Of a stretch of DNA of 39,180 nucleotides, positions 19,793 through 30,646 are shown piece by piece. Origin of the DNA: Betaproteobacteria bacterium (GTDB lineage: Bacteria > Pseudomonadota > Gammaproteobacteria > Burkholderiales > Burkholderiaceae); contig VGIH01000003.1 in the NCBI GenBank assembly GCA_016867965.1, forward strand, positions 1 to 39,180, in the 5' to 3' direction. A program made the translations under genes and the position numbers. Numbering within the stretch: position 1 is the stretch's first letter; the number at the start of each line of letters is the position of its first letter. The notes under the pieces are model-generated. The model was not told where the DNA came from. It did not search any database and saw nothing but the letters and a program-made list of their open reading frames with translations.

Positions 19793-20436
19793 GCTTGGTG
19801 GTTGATAAGGGCCTAAAAGATTTTGGCCTTAGCCAAAGCGAGACTGCTGCAATGCAATATTTTTTAGGGGAGTTACAACGCTGGAATCGGGTTCACAATC
19901 TCACCGCCATTAATGAAACAGAGGCAGCGCTTCATTTGCATCTTATTGATTCGATTATTATTTTGCCAATTCTGCGACGTTACTTGCAATCCAATCAATC
20001 AATGATTCACATTGCCGATTTAGGGTCAGGGGGAGGTCTACCCGGCATCCCGTTGGCAATCCTTCAACCCTCTTGGTCATTTAGTCTGATTGAAATAAGT
20101 AAGAAAAAAGCCGCTTTTCTGCAGCATGTGCGAGGGGGTTTAGGGCTTGGCAATCTTCAAGTAATGGCAAATCGAGTTGAAAGTCTAGCGACGTCTCACG
20201 CAACGTCTTTTGACGCCATAACAGCACGAGCATTTACGCGTCTAAATAAACTGCTGGAGCTATCGGAACCTTTATTAAAATCATCGGGCCTTGTGTTTGC
20301 AATGAAGAGTCAACAAAGCAAAGAAGAAATCTCTGAGGTATCGAGTCAAGACTGGATGCTGCTGGAGGAGTGCCAGCTGTCTTTGCCTGGGCAACAGCCT
20401 GATCGCCGATTATTAGTTTTCCAATACCAACCGTAA
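19789..20436 (+). CDS. rsmG: 16S rRNA (guanine527-N7)-methyltransferase RsmG (GidB)
   Basis: RsmG methylates N7 of G527 in 16S rRNA using S-adenosylmethionine. The 215-residue protein has the family N-terminus ([13 protein letters not shown]), the cofactor-binding loop [18 protein letters not shown], an acidic [12 protein letters not shown] segment and the ITARAFTRL motif. The ATG overlaps the mnmG stop as ATGA, and parA follows 5 nt after its stop, so mnmG-rsmG-parA-parB looks like one transcription unit. Loss of RsmG gives low-level streptomycin resistance in other bacteria. Nothing here looks degraded. Confidence 0.96.
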   Translation: MSLVVDKGLKDFGLSQSETAAMQYFLGELQRWNRVHNLTAINETEAALHLHLIDSIIILPILRRYLQSNQSMIHIADLGSGGGLPGIPLAILQPSWSFSLIEISKKKAAFLQHVRGGLGLGNLQVMANRVESLATSHATSFDAITARAFTRLNKLLELSEPLLKSSGLVFAMKSQQSKEEISEVSSQDWMLLEECQLSLPGQQPDRRLLVFQYQP

Positions 20437-20441
20437 AAATT

Positions 20442-21212
20442 ATGGCCAAAACATTCTGTATCGCAAATCAAAAAGGTGGCGTTGGAAAAACAACCACGGC
20501 AGTCAATTTGGCTGCAGGGCTCGTTGCTCAGAGACAGCGAGTTCTTTTGGTGGACTTAGATCCTCAGGGAAATGCAACCATGGGGTCAGGAGTTGATAAA
20601 TCATCGATTAAAAGTGGTGTGTATCACGTACTTATTGGGATTGCATCTGCGACTGAGGCAATCCAATTTTCAAAGGAATCTGGTTATAGTGTTTTGCCTG
20701 CAAATCGCGATTTGGCTGGGGCCGAAGTTGAATTGGTTGAGCTGGAAGGGCGAGAAGTAAGGCTAAAAAATGCACTAAACCAGCTTGCAGACCAATACGA
20801 TTTCATTTTGATTGATTGCCCCCCTGCGCTGTCTTTATTGACCCTCAATGGCTTATGTGCAGCAAATGGCGTGGTGGTTCCGATGCAGTGCGAATACTTT
20901 GCACTCGAGGGGCTTTCTGACCTTGTGAACACTATTAAGCAAGTTCATGCAAATTTAAATCCGGATTTAAAAATCATTGGACTTCTGCGGGTTATGTTTG
21001 ATGCCAGAGTCACCTTGCAACAGCAGGTATCAGAACAGCTCAATATTCACTTTGGAGACAAGGTGTTTAAAACAATTATTCCTCGTAACGTACGTTTAGC
21101 TGAGGCCCCTTCATTTGGTTTGCCAGGAGTCATCTTTGACAAATCATCCCGAGGAGCCCAGGCTTATATTGATTTTGCGGGCGAAATGGTTCAACGAATT
21201 AAAACCATGTAG
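20442..21212 (+). CDS. parA: Chromosome partitioning ATPase ParA (Soj)
   Basis: ParA is a Walker-type ATPase that forms gradients on the nucleoid and moves ParB-parS complexes. The 256-residue product has the deviant Walker A KGGVGKTT (residues 11-18), LVDLDPQGNATMG, and Walker B FILIDCPPAL. It has no N-terminal DNA-binding domain, as expected for chromosomal ParA. The C-terminal RNVRLAEAPSFG block is typical of Soj. parB begins 7 nt after its stop. Two perfect parS sites lie just upstream in this operon. Confidence 0.96.
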   Translation: MAKTFCIANQKGGVGKTTTAVNLAAGLVAQRQRVLLVDLDPQGNATMGSGVDKSSIKSGVYHVLIGIASATEAIQFSKESGYSVLPANRDLAGAEVELVELEGREVRLKNALNQLADQYDFILIDCPPALSLLTLNGLCAANGVVVPMQCEYFALEGLSDLVNTIKQVHANLNPDLKIIGLLRVMFDARVTLQQQVSEQLNIHFGDKVFKTIIPRNVRLAEAPSFGLPGVIFDKSSRGAQAYIDFAGEMVQRIKTM

Positions 21213-21219
21213 GCAAGCG

Positions 21220-22119
21220 ATGAGTGCAAGCAAGAAAAAGGGATTGGGGCGCGGTCTCGACGCATTATTAAGCGCCAGCAATAGGGGGGGCGACGCAAGT
21301 CCTCTCTCTGGAAAAGGATCGCAATCATTACCGCTGAAACTTTTGCAGACAGGTAAGTATCAGCCACGGATCATCATGGCCGACGAGCCTCTAAAAGAGC
21401 TCGCCGACAGCATTCGGGAGCGCGGTGTGATGCAGCCTCTTTTGGTTCGTGAAATTGAGAATGGGCGTTACGAAATCATCGCTGGCGAACGGCGCTTCCG
21501 AGCAGCAACGCTTGCTGGCCTTGATGAGGTACCCGTTCGGGTCTTGGAGGCCGACGATCAAGCTGCGGCAGCGATTGCGCTCATTGAGAACATGCAGCGA
21601 GAGGATCTAAACCCATTGGAAGAGTCGCGCGGATTATCACGATTAATTAATGAGTTTAGCTTTACCCATGAGCAGGCTGCGAAGGCTGTGGGCAAATCCA
21701 GGAGCGCCATAACTAACTTGCTTCGCTTATCGCAACTTTCAGGGGCGGTTCAAGCAATGCTTTTATCTGGTGATTTAGATATGGGTCATGCAAGGGCGCT
21801 TTTAACCCTACCGGGCTCAAGCCAGGTTGCCTTGGCCCAAAAAATTATTGCCCAAGGGCTTTCGGTGCGAGAGACAGAGCGATTGGCTAGTTCAGCAGCC
21901 CTGGCCGCTGGCGATTTATCCCGAAAAGCCCCCCTCAAAAGAAAAGTAGGCGCCTCAACAAGCCAAGATTACAGTCGCCTGGCACAAACCCTGTCGGATC
22001 TAGTGGGCCTAGAAGCAGTCTTTAAGACCAATAAAAAGGGTGGGGAGCTACGCTTTCACTACAGCCATTTTGATGAACTGGACGCCCTACTTAAGAAGTT
22101 GGGCATCGACAACGACTAA
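21220..22119 (+). CDS. parB: Chromosome partitioning protein ParB (Spo0J)
   Basis: ParB binds parS, spreads as a CTP-dependent clamp and marks the origin region for ParA. From ATG 21220 it has 299 residues. It opens with the N-terminal ParA-interacting peptide KKKGLGRGLDALL. The CTP-binding/CTPase region shows GERRFRAA and ENMQREDLNPLEE, and a helix-turn-helix (TFTHEQAAKAVGKSRSAITN-like region) follows. The C-terminal dimer domain is present. The track's longer frame from 21115 reads back into parA and lacks family similarity there. Both ParB sites in the window match the consensus it should recognise. Confidence 0.96.
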   Translation: MSASKKKGLGRGLDALLSASNRGGDASPLSGKGSQSLPLKLLQTGKYQPRIIMADEPLKELADSIRERGVMQPLLVREIENGRYEIIAGERRFRAATLAGLDEVPVRVLEADDQAAAAIALIENMQREDLNPLEESRGLSRLINEFSFTHEQAAKAVGKSRSAITNLLRLSQLSGAVQAMLLSGDLDMGHARALLTLPGSSQVALAQKIIAQGLSVRETERLASSAALAAGDLSRKAPLKRKVGASTSQDYSRLAQTLSDLVGLEAVFKTNKKGGELRFHYSHFDELDALLKKLGIDND

Positions 22120-22139
22120 TTCACCCCGAGGGATACTAA

Positions 22140-22168
22140 TTGACCTTCCCGAGAGCAAATACTAAAAT
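22140..22168 (+). promoter_or_regulatory. Candidate atp operon promoter
   Basis: TTGACC (22140-22145) and TAAAAT (22163-22168) are 17 nt apart and match sigma-70 consensus at 5 of 6 positions each. This is one of the best promoter matches in the window. Transcription would begin near 22175, only about 6 nt before the TTG start of atpI. Confidence 0.6.
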
Positions 22169-22180
22169 CTTGAGGCTTAG

Positions 22181-22681
22181 TTGATTCATAAAAAAGAGCA
22201 TTTGGCGCCAAAACCATCATGGCAAGAGCTTGATGAAGAGGCCGATTCTTTTAGAACCTACTCCATAGAAGAGATGGAGGTTCTTAAAAGGACCAACCGT
22301 AGTGCTTTTTCAAGCATGTCACCATGGGCCATCATCCTTTTACAGGTAATCATGACGCTTGTGATGGCAGTTGCTTGGTCAACTTTTGCAAACCCTCGTG
22401 GGCTGAGCGTTTATACTTATTCAGCTTTTGTGGGTGGCTTTATTGGATTTTTCCCTGCGGCCTTGTTTGCCCTGAGAATGGGCTTAGCAAATAAGCAAAA
22501 AAACAAAAGCCCCGGGAGTCTTTTGGCAGCAGTTGTTTCAGGTGAATTTTTAAAAATCGCTGTAACAATTGCGCTATTTGTAGGGGTGGCATTGAGTTAC
22601 CCAGATTTGCAGTGGATACCATTGCTAATCACGTATGTTGTGACGCTTAAGTGTTACTGGCTAGCGTGGTTTTGGCGGTAA
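22181..22681 (+). CDS. atpI: ATP synthase subunit I (AtpI-like)
   Basis: AtpI is a small membrane protein that helps assemble the c-ring of the F-type ATP synthase. The 166-residue product has an N-terminal soluble extension of about 45 residues followed by four hydrophobic segments (near 47-68, 76-98, 111-133 and 140-160). A TAG lies in frame directly before the TTG at 22181. The first in-frame ATG (22271-22280 region) would delete most of the N-terminal extension. A GAGG ribosome site 5 nt upstream of the TTG supports that start. It is the first gene of the atp operon, 35 nt before atpB. Confidence 0.85.
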   Translation: MIHKKEHLAPKPSWQELDEEADSFRTYSIEEMEVLKRTNRSAFSSMSPWAIILLQVIMTLVMAVAWSTFANPRGLSVYTYSAFVGGFIGFFPAALFALRMGLANKQKNKSPGSLLAAVVSGEFLKIAVTIALFVGVALSYPDLQWIPLLITYVVTLKCYWLAWFWR

Positions 22682-22695
22682 ATGGTTTTAATTAA

Positions 22696-23586
<891 letters not shown>

Positions 23587-23601
23587 TCGTTTTATTTTTA
23601 A

Positions 23602-23895
<294 letters not shown>

Positions 23896-23944
23896 TTAAG
23901 GCTGGGTCGCTGACCCATACTTTGAGAGCACTGAAAGGAATATC

Positions 23945-24415
23945 GTGAATCTAAACGCGACATTATTCGCGCAAATGATTGTCTTCTTCATCTTGTGGTG
24001 GGTGGTCGCCCGCTTTGTTTGGCCGCCGCTTGTTAAAGCTCTTGATGAGCGTGCTACAAAGGTTGCCGAAGGTCTTGCAGCAGCAGAGCGCGGCAAAATT
24101 GATTTAGCTAATGCCACCAAGAAAGCAGAAGAGGCTATGGCCTCTGCGCGCCAAGAGGGTGTTCAGCGTGTTGCAGAGGCTGAGAAGCGAGCACAACTAA
24201 CGGCGGAAGAAATCAAGGCGAACGCTCACGCTGAGGCAGCTCGAATCATTGCACAAGCAAAATTGGATGCTGAACAGCAAGTCGGCAAAGCACGCGATGA
24301 GTTACGCAATCAAGTTGCGGCATTAGCAGTCAAGGGCGCTGAGCAAATTTTGCGACGGGAGGTTGATCCAAAATCCCATGCCGCTTTACTTGAGCAACTA
24401 AAGGCAGAACTATAA
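23945..24415 (+). CDS. atpF: F0F1 ATP synthase subunit b
   Basis: Subunit b is the peripheral stalk that holds F1 against rotation. The 156-residue protein has one N-terminal membrane helix ([22 protein letters not shown]) followed by a long alanine/glutamate/lysine-rich coiled coil. The start is GTG at 23945, with AAAGGA a few nucleotides upstream. The next ATG would cut into the membrane helix. Its stop is immediately followed by the atpH ATG with no spacer. Confidence 0.96.
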   Translation: MNLNATLFAQMIVFFILWWVVARFVWPPLVKALDERATKVAEGLAAAERGKIDLANATKKAEEAMASARQEGVQRVAEAEKRAQLTAEEIKANAHAEAARIIAQAKLDAEQQVGKARDELRNQVAALAVKGAEQILRREVDPKSHAALLEQLKAEL

Positions 24416-24952
24416 ATGGCCGATACTGCCACTATTGCGCGCCCTTACGCAGAAGCATTATTTGCAAGTGCAAAACCGAGCGATCTTGACGTTTGGTCAA
24501 AGCAGCTCGAGGAGCTGGCTGCTTTTTTTGAGAATAAAGAGTTATTGGCATTAGCCAATAATCCCAAGTTGAGCACGAATGATTTGGTCACTTTGGTCGA
24601 GGGTTTACTTAAAACGAAACCCTCCGAAGCGCTCGCGAATTTCTTAAAACTATTGGCCAATAACCATCGGTTAGTCGCACTACCTGAGATTTCTAAGCAG
24701 TTTTCTGCCATGAAAAATAAAAGCGAGGGCGCAGCAGAAGCGCTCATTACCTCCGCATTTCCTTTGGAGGGAAGCGCGCTTACAGACTTACTGAAGAGCC
24801 TTAAAAAGCATTTTGGTGGAAAAGATTTGCGTCCCACCGTGATTGTGGATCCCAACTTGATTGGTGGTGTTCATATTCAGGTTGGTGACGAGGTATTGGA
24901 CGGCTCCATTAGGGCAAGGTTGGCACAAATGCAAACCAACTTGAGCGCGTAA
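24416..24952 (+). CDS. atpH: F0F1 ATP synthase subunit delta
   Basis: Subunit delta joins the b stalk to the top of the F1 alpha-beta hexamer. The 178-residue product starts with the family motif ATIARPYAEALFA and ends with the conserved block VDPNLIGGVHIQVGDEVLDGSIRARL. It abuts atpF directly, so translation is probably coupled. The length is normal. Confidence 0.96.
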   Translation: MADTATIARPYAEALFASAKPSDLDVWSKQLEELAAFFENKELLALANNPKLSTNDLVTLVEGLLKTKPSEALANFLKLLANNHRLVALPEISKQFSAMKNKSEGAAEALITSAFPLEGSALTDLLKSLKKHFGGKDLRPTVIVDPNLIGGVHIQVGDEVLDGSIRARLAQMQTNLSA

Positions 24953-24996
24953 CGTATCGTTATTGAGATTATTCGATTTATATTTAGGAGCAATTG

Positions 24997-26538
24997 ATGC
25001 AACTGAACCCTTCCGAGATCAGCGAACTGATCAAAAGCCGAATTAATGAATTAGGGGTTGATTCAAAGATTCGTAATCAAGGCACGGTTATTTCTGTGAC
25101 CGATGGTATTTGTCGAATCTATGGACTCTCTGGCGTTATGCAAGGTGAGATGTTGGAGTTTCCGAACAACACAATTGGCCTAGCACTTAATTTAGAGCGA
25201 GACTCTGTGGGCGCTGTTGTTTTGGGCGAATACACGCATATTAAGGAAGGTGATTCGGTTAAATGCACAGGGCGTATTTTAGAAGTCCCAATCGGACCCG
25301 AGTTATTGGGACGCGTAGTAAACGCACTTGGACAGCCAATTGATGGTAAGGGCCCAATTAATACAAAACTTACCGATTACATTGAAAAAGTTGCGCCCGG
25401 AGTTATCGCGCGTCAGTCGGTTAGTACGCCTGTTCAAACAGGACTCAAGGCAATTGACTCAATGGTGCCAATTGGCCGGGGTCAGCGCGAGTTAATTATT
25501 GGAGATAGACAAACCGGTAAAACGGCTGTAGCAATCGACGCCATCATTAATCAAAAGGGCAAAGGCCTTTATTGTATTTATGTTGCGATCGGACAAAAAG
25601 CTTCGACTATTGTGAACGTCGTTCGCAAACTCACCGAACTTGGTGCCATGGAATACACCATTGTGGTTGCTGCTAGCGCATCAGAGTCTGCAGCAATGCA
25701 GTATTTATCCGCATATACGGGTTGCACGATGGGTGAGTATTTCCGTGATCGCGGCGAAGATGCGCTGATTATTTACGACGACCTTTCAAAGCAAGCGGTG
25801 GCTTATCGACAAATATCATTGCTCCTTCGTCGCCCTCCTGGTCGCGAAGCCTATCCTGGCGATGTGTTCTATTTACACTCTCGCTTACTAGAGCGGGCTG
25901 CCCGAGTCAATCCAGATTATGTTGAAAAATTTACCAACGGTGCAGTAAAAGGAAAGACTGGATCCCTCACCGCGCTCCCCGTGATTGAGACCCAAGCTGG
26001 TGACGTGTCTGCGTTTGTGCCAACCAACGTTATTTCGATTACGGATGGCCAGATTTTCTTGGAAACCGATTTGTTTAATGCGGGTGTTCGTCCTGCGATT
26101 AATGCCGGTATTTCCGTATCGCGTGTGGGTGGTGCAGCACAAACAAAAATTATTAAAAAATTATCTGGCGGAATTCGTACCGACCTTGCGCAGTATCGCG
26201 AGCTTGCAGCTTTTGCACAATTTGCCTCCGACCTTGACGAGGCAACTCTAAAGCAATTGGAGCGCGGTCGACGCGTTACTGAATTATTAAAGCAGCCTCA
26301 GTACATGCCCATGCAGGTTTGGCAAATGGCAGCATCGCTGTATTCGGTAAACAACGGCTTTTTTGATGACCTTGATATCAAGCAAGTGTTGCCTTTCGAA
26401 AAGGGCCTACACGAGCACCTTAAGTCTAGATATGCAAGTCTAGTTAATCGGATTGAAGATACGAAAGATTTAACGAAAGAGGATGAGGCCGCTCTCAGGG
26501 CCGCTATCGAAGACTTTAAGCGGTCAGGAACCTTTTAA
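24997..26538 (+). CDS. atpA: F0F1 ATP synthase subunit alpha
   Basis: Subunit alpha provides the non-catalytic nucleotide sites of F1. The 513-residue protein has the N-terminal [16 protein letters not shown], Walker A GDRQTGKT (169-176) and the family signature region [22 protein letters not shown] strong AGGAG (24986-24990) lies 6 nt before ATG 24997. I therefore prefer this start to the TTG one codon earlier used in the ORF track. Confidence 0.97.
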   Translation: MQLNPSEISELIKSRINELGVDSKIRNQGTVISVTDGICRIYGLSGVMQGEMLEFPNNTIGLALNLERDSVGAVVLGEYTHIKEGDSVKCTGRILEVPIGPELLGRVVNALGQPIDGKGPINTKLTDYIEKVAPGVIARQSVSTPVQTGLKAIDSMVPIGRGQRELIIGDRQTGKTAVAIDAIINQKGKGLYCIYVAIGQKASTIVNVVRKLTELGAMEYTIVVAASASESAAMQYLSAYTGCTMGEYFRDRGEDALIIYDDLSKQAVAYRQISLLLRRPPGREAYPGDVFYLHSRLLERAARVNPDYVEKFTNGAVKGKTGSLTALPVIETQAGDVSAFVPTNVISITDGQIFLETDLFNAGVRPAINAGISVSRVGGAAQTKIIKKLSGGIRTDLAQYRELAAFAQFASDLDEATLKQLERGRRVTELLKQPQYMPMQVWQMAASLYSVNNGFFDDLDIKQVLPFEKGLHEHLKSRYASLVNRIEDTKDLTKEDEAALRAAIEDFKRSGTF

Positions 26539-26549
26539 TCTAATTTACT

Positions 26550-27419
26550 ATGGCTAGCACAAAAGAAATTCGAAGCAAAATCAAGAGCGTACAAAATACG
26601 CGAAAGATTACCAAGGCAATGGAGATGGTTGCTGCTTCAAAGATGCGTCGTGCGCAAGAGCGAATGCGTGCAGCGCGCCCTTATTCTGAAAAGATTCGAA
26701 TTATCGCATCCCACCTTGCAAATGCAAATCCCGAGTATCGACCAGTGTATATGACTGTGCGCGATGTGAAGGCTGCAGGAGTAATCGTAGTTAGTACCGA
26801 TAAGGGACTTTGTGGTGGCTTAAACACTAACGTTTTTCGGGTTTTAACAAATCAAATTCGAGAATTCAAAGAAAAAAATATTTCGACCCAATTCACTGCG
26901 ATTGGCTCAAAGGGTTTTCAGTTTTTGAATCGAGCGAAGGCAAAAATTTTGTCCCAATCGGTGCACTTGGGAGATACCCCGCACATGGATATTTTGATTG
27001 GGGCTATTACTGCCCAATTAGAAGCATTTGAGCGCGGCGAGGTTGATGCTGTCTATTTAGCCTATACGCGATTTGTCAACACGATGAAGCAGGAGCCAGT
27101 GCTAGAGAAGCTTTTGCCTCTCTCGGGCGATGAATTAGCTCAAGATGCAAATGGCAAGGCTGGTTGGGATTATATCTATGAGCCTGATGCCGAGTCGATA
27201 TTAAATGGCTTACTTAAGCGCTACATTGAAGCGCTGATTTACCAGGCAGTAGCAGAAAATATGGCGTCCGAACAATCGGCGAGGATGGTTGCAATGAAAG
27301 CCGCGTCCGATAACGCCAAAAATGTGATTGGTGAGTTGCAACTGACTTATAACAAAACCCGTCAAGCAGCAATTACAAAAGAGTTGTCAGAAATTGTTGG
27401 TGGCGCAGCGGCAGTCTAA
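26550..27419 (+). CDS. atpG: F0F1 ATP synthase subunit gamma
   Basis: Subunit gamma is the central rotor shaft. The 289-residue protein begins with the coiled-coil helix [20 protein letters not shown]. It contains the [13 protein letters not shown] block and ends in a C-terminal helix with [21 protein letters not shown], which carries the family signature. It sits 11 nt after atpA. No unusual feature is seen. Confidence 0.97.
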   Translation: MASTKEIRSKIKSVQNTRKITKAMEMVAASKMRRAQERMRAARPYSEKIRIIASHLANANPEYRPVYMTVRDVKAAGVIVVSTDKGLCGGLNTNVFRVLTNQIREFKEKNISTQFTAIGSKGFQFLNRAKAKILSQSVHLGDTPHMDILIGAITAQLEAFERGEVDAVYLAYTRFVNTMKQEPVLEKLLPLSGDELAQDANGKAGWDYIYEPDAESILNGLLKRYIEALIYQAVAENMASEQSARMVAMKAASDNAKNVIGELQLTYNKTRQAAITKELSEIVGGAAAV

Positions 27420-27439
27420 ATGATTAAGAGATTAAATAG

Positions 27440-28851
<1,412 letters not shown>

Positions 28852-28852
<1 letters not shown>

Positions 28853-29268
28853 TGGCAACCATTCGTGTTGATGTGGTCAGTGCAGAGCAGTCGATTTTTA
28901 GTGGCGACGCTAAATTCGTAGCGCTCCCTGGAGAATCGGGCGAGCTGGGAATTTTGCATGGCCACACGCCCTTAATTACGCGTATTCGGCCTGGTTCGGT
29001 ACGTATTGAAAAAGCCGATGGCGATGAAGAGTTTGTATTTGTGGCGGGCGGCTATTTGGAGGTTCAGCCAGACAGCATTATTGTGTTGGCTGACACCGCA
29101 ATCCGCGGGCATGATCTTGATGAGGCAAAGGCATTAGAGGCAAAAAAACGCGCTGAAGAAGCAATGCAGAATCGCGCAGGAGATTTTGATATCGCTCACG
29201 TTCAATCTGAGTTTGCTGTTGCCGCTGCCCAGTTAGCCGCCATTGCGCGATTGCGTCGTAAAAAGTAA
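28852..29268 (+). CDS. atpC: F0F1 ATP synthase subunit epsilon
   Basis: Subunit epsilon couples the rotor to the c-ring and inhibits ATP hydrolysis. The 138-residue protein has the N-terminal beta-sandwich ([41 protein letters not shown]) and a C-terminal helical hairpin rich in alanine. It overlaps the atpD stop by 1 nt. hemE follows 5 nt after its stop. Confidence 0.96.
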
Positions 29269-29273
29269 TTTAA

Positions 29274-30383
29274 TTGTTAGCAAACGATCGCTTCCTAAAA
29301 GCGTGTTTGGGCCAAAAAACTGATCGCACGCCTTTGTGGCTGATGCGTCAGGCTGGTCGATATCTTCCCGAATACAACGCAACTCGGGCAAAGGCCGGTA
29401 GTTTTTTAGGTCTTGCTAAAACACCCACGTATGCAACAGAGGTCACTTTACAGCCATTGGATCGTTATCCTTTGGATGCGGCTATTTTATTTTCGGATAT
29501 TTTGACCATTCCAGACGCGATGGGCCTTGGCCTTCAATTTGCTGCGGGCGAGGGGCCGAGCTTTGCAAATCCCCTCCGAACAGAGGAGGCTGTTAAAAAC
29601 TTAAGGCCAGCGGATCTGCATCAACTTCAATACGTCTTTGATGCAGTGGCACAAATTCGGAAGTCCTTGATCCAGGACGGCAAGCAACGCGTTCCTCTGA
29701 TCGGATTCTCGGGCAGCCCCTGGACGCTGGGTTGTTATATGGTTGATGGTTCGGGATCGGATGATTTTCGACATGCGAAGACCATGATGTTTAATCGGCC
29801 AGATTTGCTTAAACATGTTTTAGAAATCAATATTCAATCGGTAGCCGCCTATTTGACCGAGCAATTACGATCGGGCGCTCAAGCGCTGATGATTTTTGAT
29901 ACCTGGGGCGGACTGTTGCCCGATGGGTGGTATCAAGATATTTCTTTGGCAAGTATGCGTAAGGTGATTAATCAGCTTCCTCGAGAGTTAAATGGCCAAA
30001 AGGTGCCAGTCATCATTTTTACTAAAGGCGGCGGTTTGTGGCTTGACGACATGGCAGAATCTGGAGCCGATGTTATTGGACTCGATTGGACAATGTCAGT
30101 TGCAAAAGCACGATCCCGCTTGGTGGAAAAAAACAAAATAATTGCACTTCAGGGTAATCTTGACCCCTTGGCTTTATTTGCCAGCCCAGAACAAATTGAG
30201 GCGCAAGCTAAGAAAATTCTTGATAGCCTCAACAAAGCTCCGGCATTGAAGTCTGACCTTAATCCCCTTGATGGCCACATATTTAATTTAGGGCACGGAA
30301 TCTCTCAATTCACGAATCCAGATAGCGTCACCGTTCTAGCCAAGGCCGTTATCGAGCATTCAGAATATTTGCGCAGGGCCTGA
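29274..30383 (+). CDS. hemE: Uroporphyrinogen decarboxylase
   Basis: HemE converts uroporphyrinogen III to coproporphyrinogen III in heme synthesis. The 369-residue protein has the N-terminal signature [15 protein letters not shown]. It also has [17 protein letters not shown], with the catalytic aspartate region, and FDTWGGLL. The start must be TTG at 29274: TAA is in frame at 29271-29273 and the first ATG is at about codon 24, inside the conserved N-terminus. It begins 5 nt after atpC, so it is probably read through from the atp operon. A strong hairpin follows the stop. Confidence 0.96.
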   Translation: MLANDRFLKACLGQKTDRTPLWLMRQAGRYLPEYNATRAKAGSFLGLAKTPTYATEVTLQPLDRYPLDAAILFSDILTIPDAMGLGLQFAAGEGPSFANPLRTEEAVKNLRPADLHQLQYVFDAVAQIRKSLIQDGKQRVPLIGFSGSPWTLGCYMVDGSGSDDFRHAKTMMFNRPDLLKHVLEINIQSVAAYLTEQLRSGAQALMIFDTWGGLLPDGWYQDISLASMRKVINQLPRELNGQKVPVIIFTKGGGLWLDDMAESGADVIGLDWTMSVAKARSRLVEKNKIIALQGNLDPLALFASPEQIEAQAKKILDSLNKAPALKSDLNPLDGHIFNLGHGISQFTNPDSVTVLAKAVIEHSEYLRRA

Positions 30384-30394
30384 TTTAGCCGTTT

Positions 30395-30422
30395 CCCCCT
30401 TTGCCGAAGCGGATTTAGGGGG
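30395..30422 (+). terminator. Stem-loop after hemE (possible terminator without a T-run)
   Basis: CCCCCT (30395-30400) pairs with AGGGGG (30417-30422), and an inner CCG-AAG-CGG hairpin sits in the loop. It starts 12 nt after the hemE stop, where the atp-hemE transcript should end. No T-run follows, so termination would need Rho or the stem may only stabilise the mRNA 3' end. Confidence 0.4.
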
Positions 30423-30646
30423 TAGACTTATGCACAAACAATAGGGACTCATTGGATTTCATGGGGATTGTGAATAGACCGCACGTCATGGTTTGAGTGT
30501 ATCCAATAAGTTATTGATTTAATTAAATATTTATTAGTCTTGATTTGATTCAAGTAAGTTAGGGTGCGCTTCCGCCTTTCTTCTTTACAGGCTTAATAAA
30601 CGGTTGTCCACAAAGTTATCCACAGATTAATCAACACACCATTTAA
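30423..30646. other. hemE-priA intergenic region with DnaA boxes and an AT-rich stretch
   Basis: This gap has perfect DnaA boxes at 30428-30436 (TTATGCACA) and 30616-30624 (TTATCCACA). One-mismatch boxes lie at 30604-30612 (TTGTCCACA) and, reversed, at 30469-30477 (TGTGAATAG). Between them lies a strongly AT-rich stretch (about 30505-30555) that includes an inverted repeat, CTTGA-6-TCAAG (30539-30554). The arrangement resembles an origin or a DnaA-titrating or reactivating locus. No coding sequence is evident. The priA promoter should also be here. Confidence 0.6.

Noticed and set aside
21115-21219. Longer parB from 21115
   Set aside because: The extension reads inside parA in another frame; the canonical KKKGLGRGL start follows ATG 21220.
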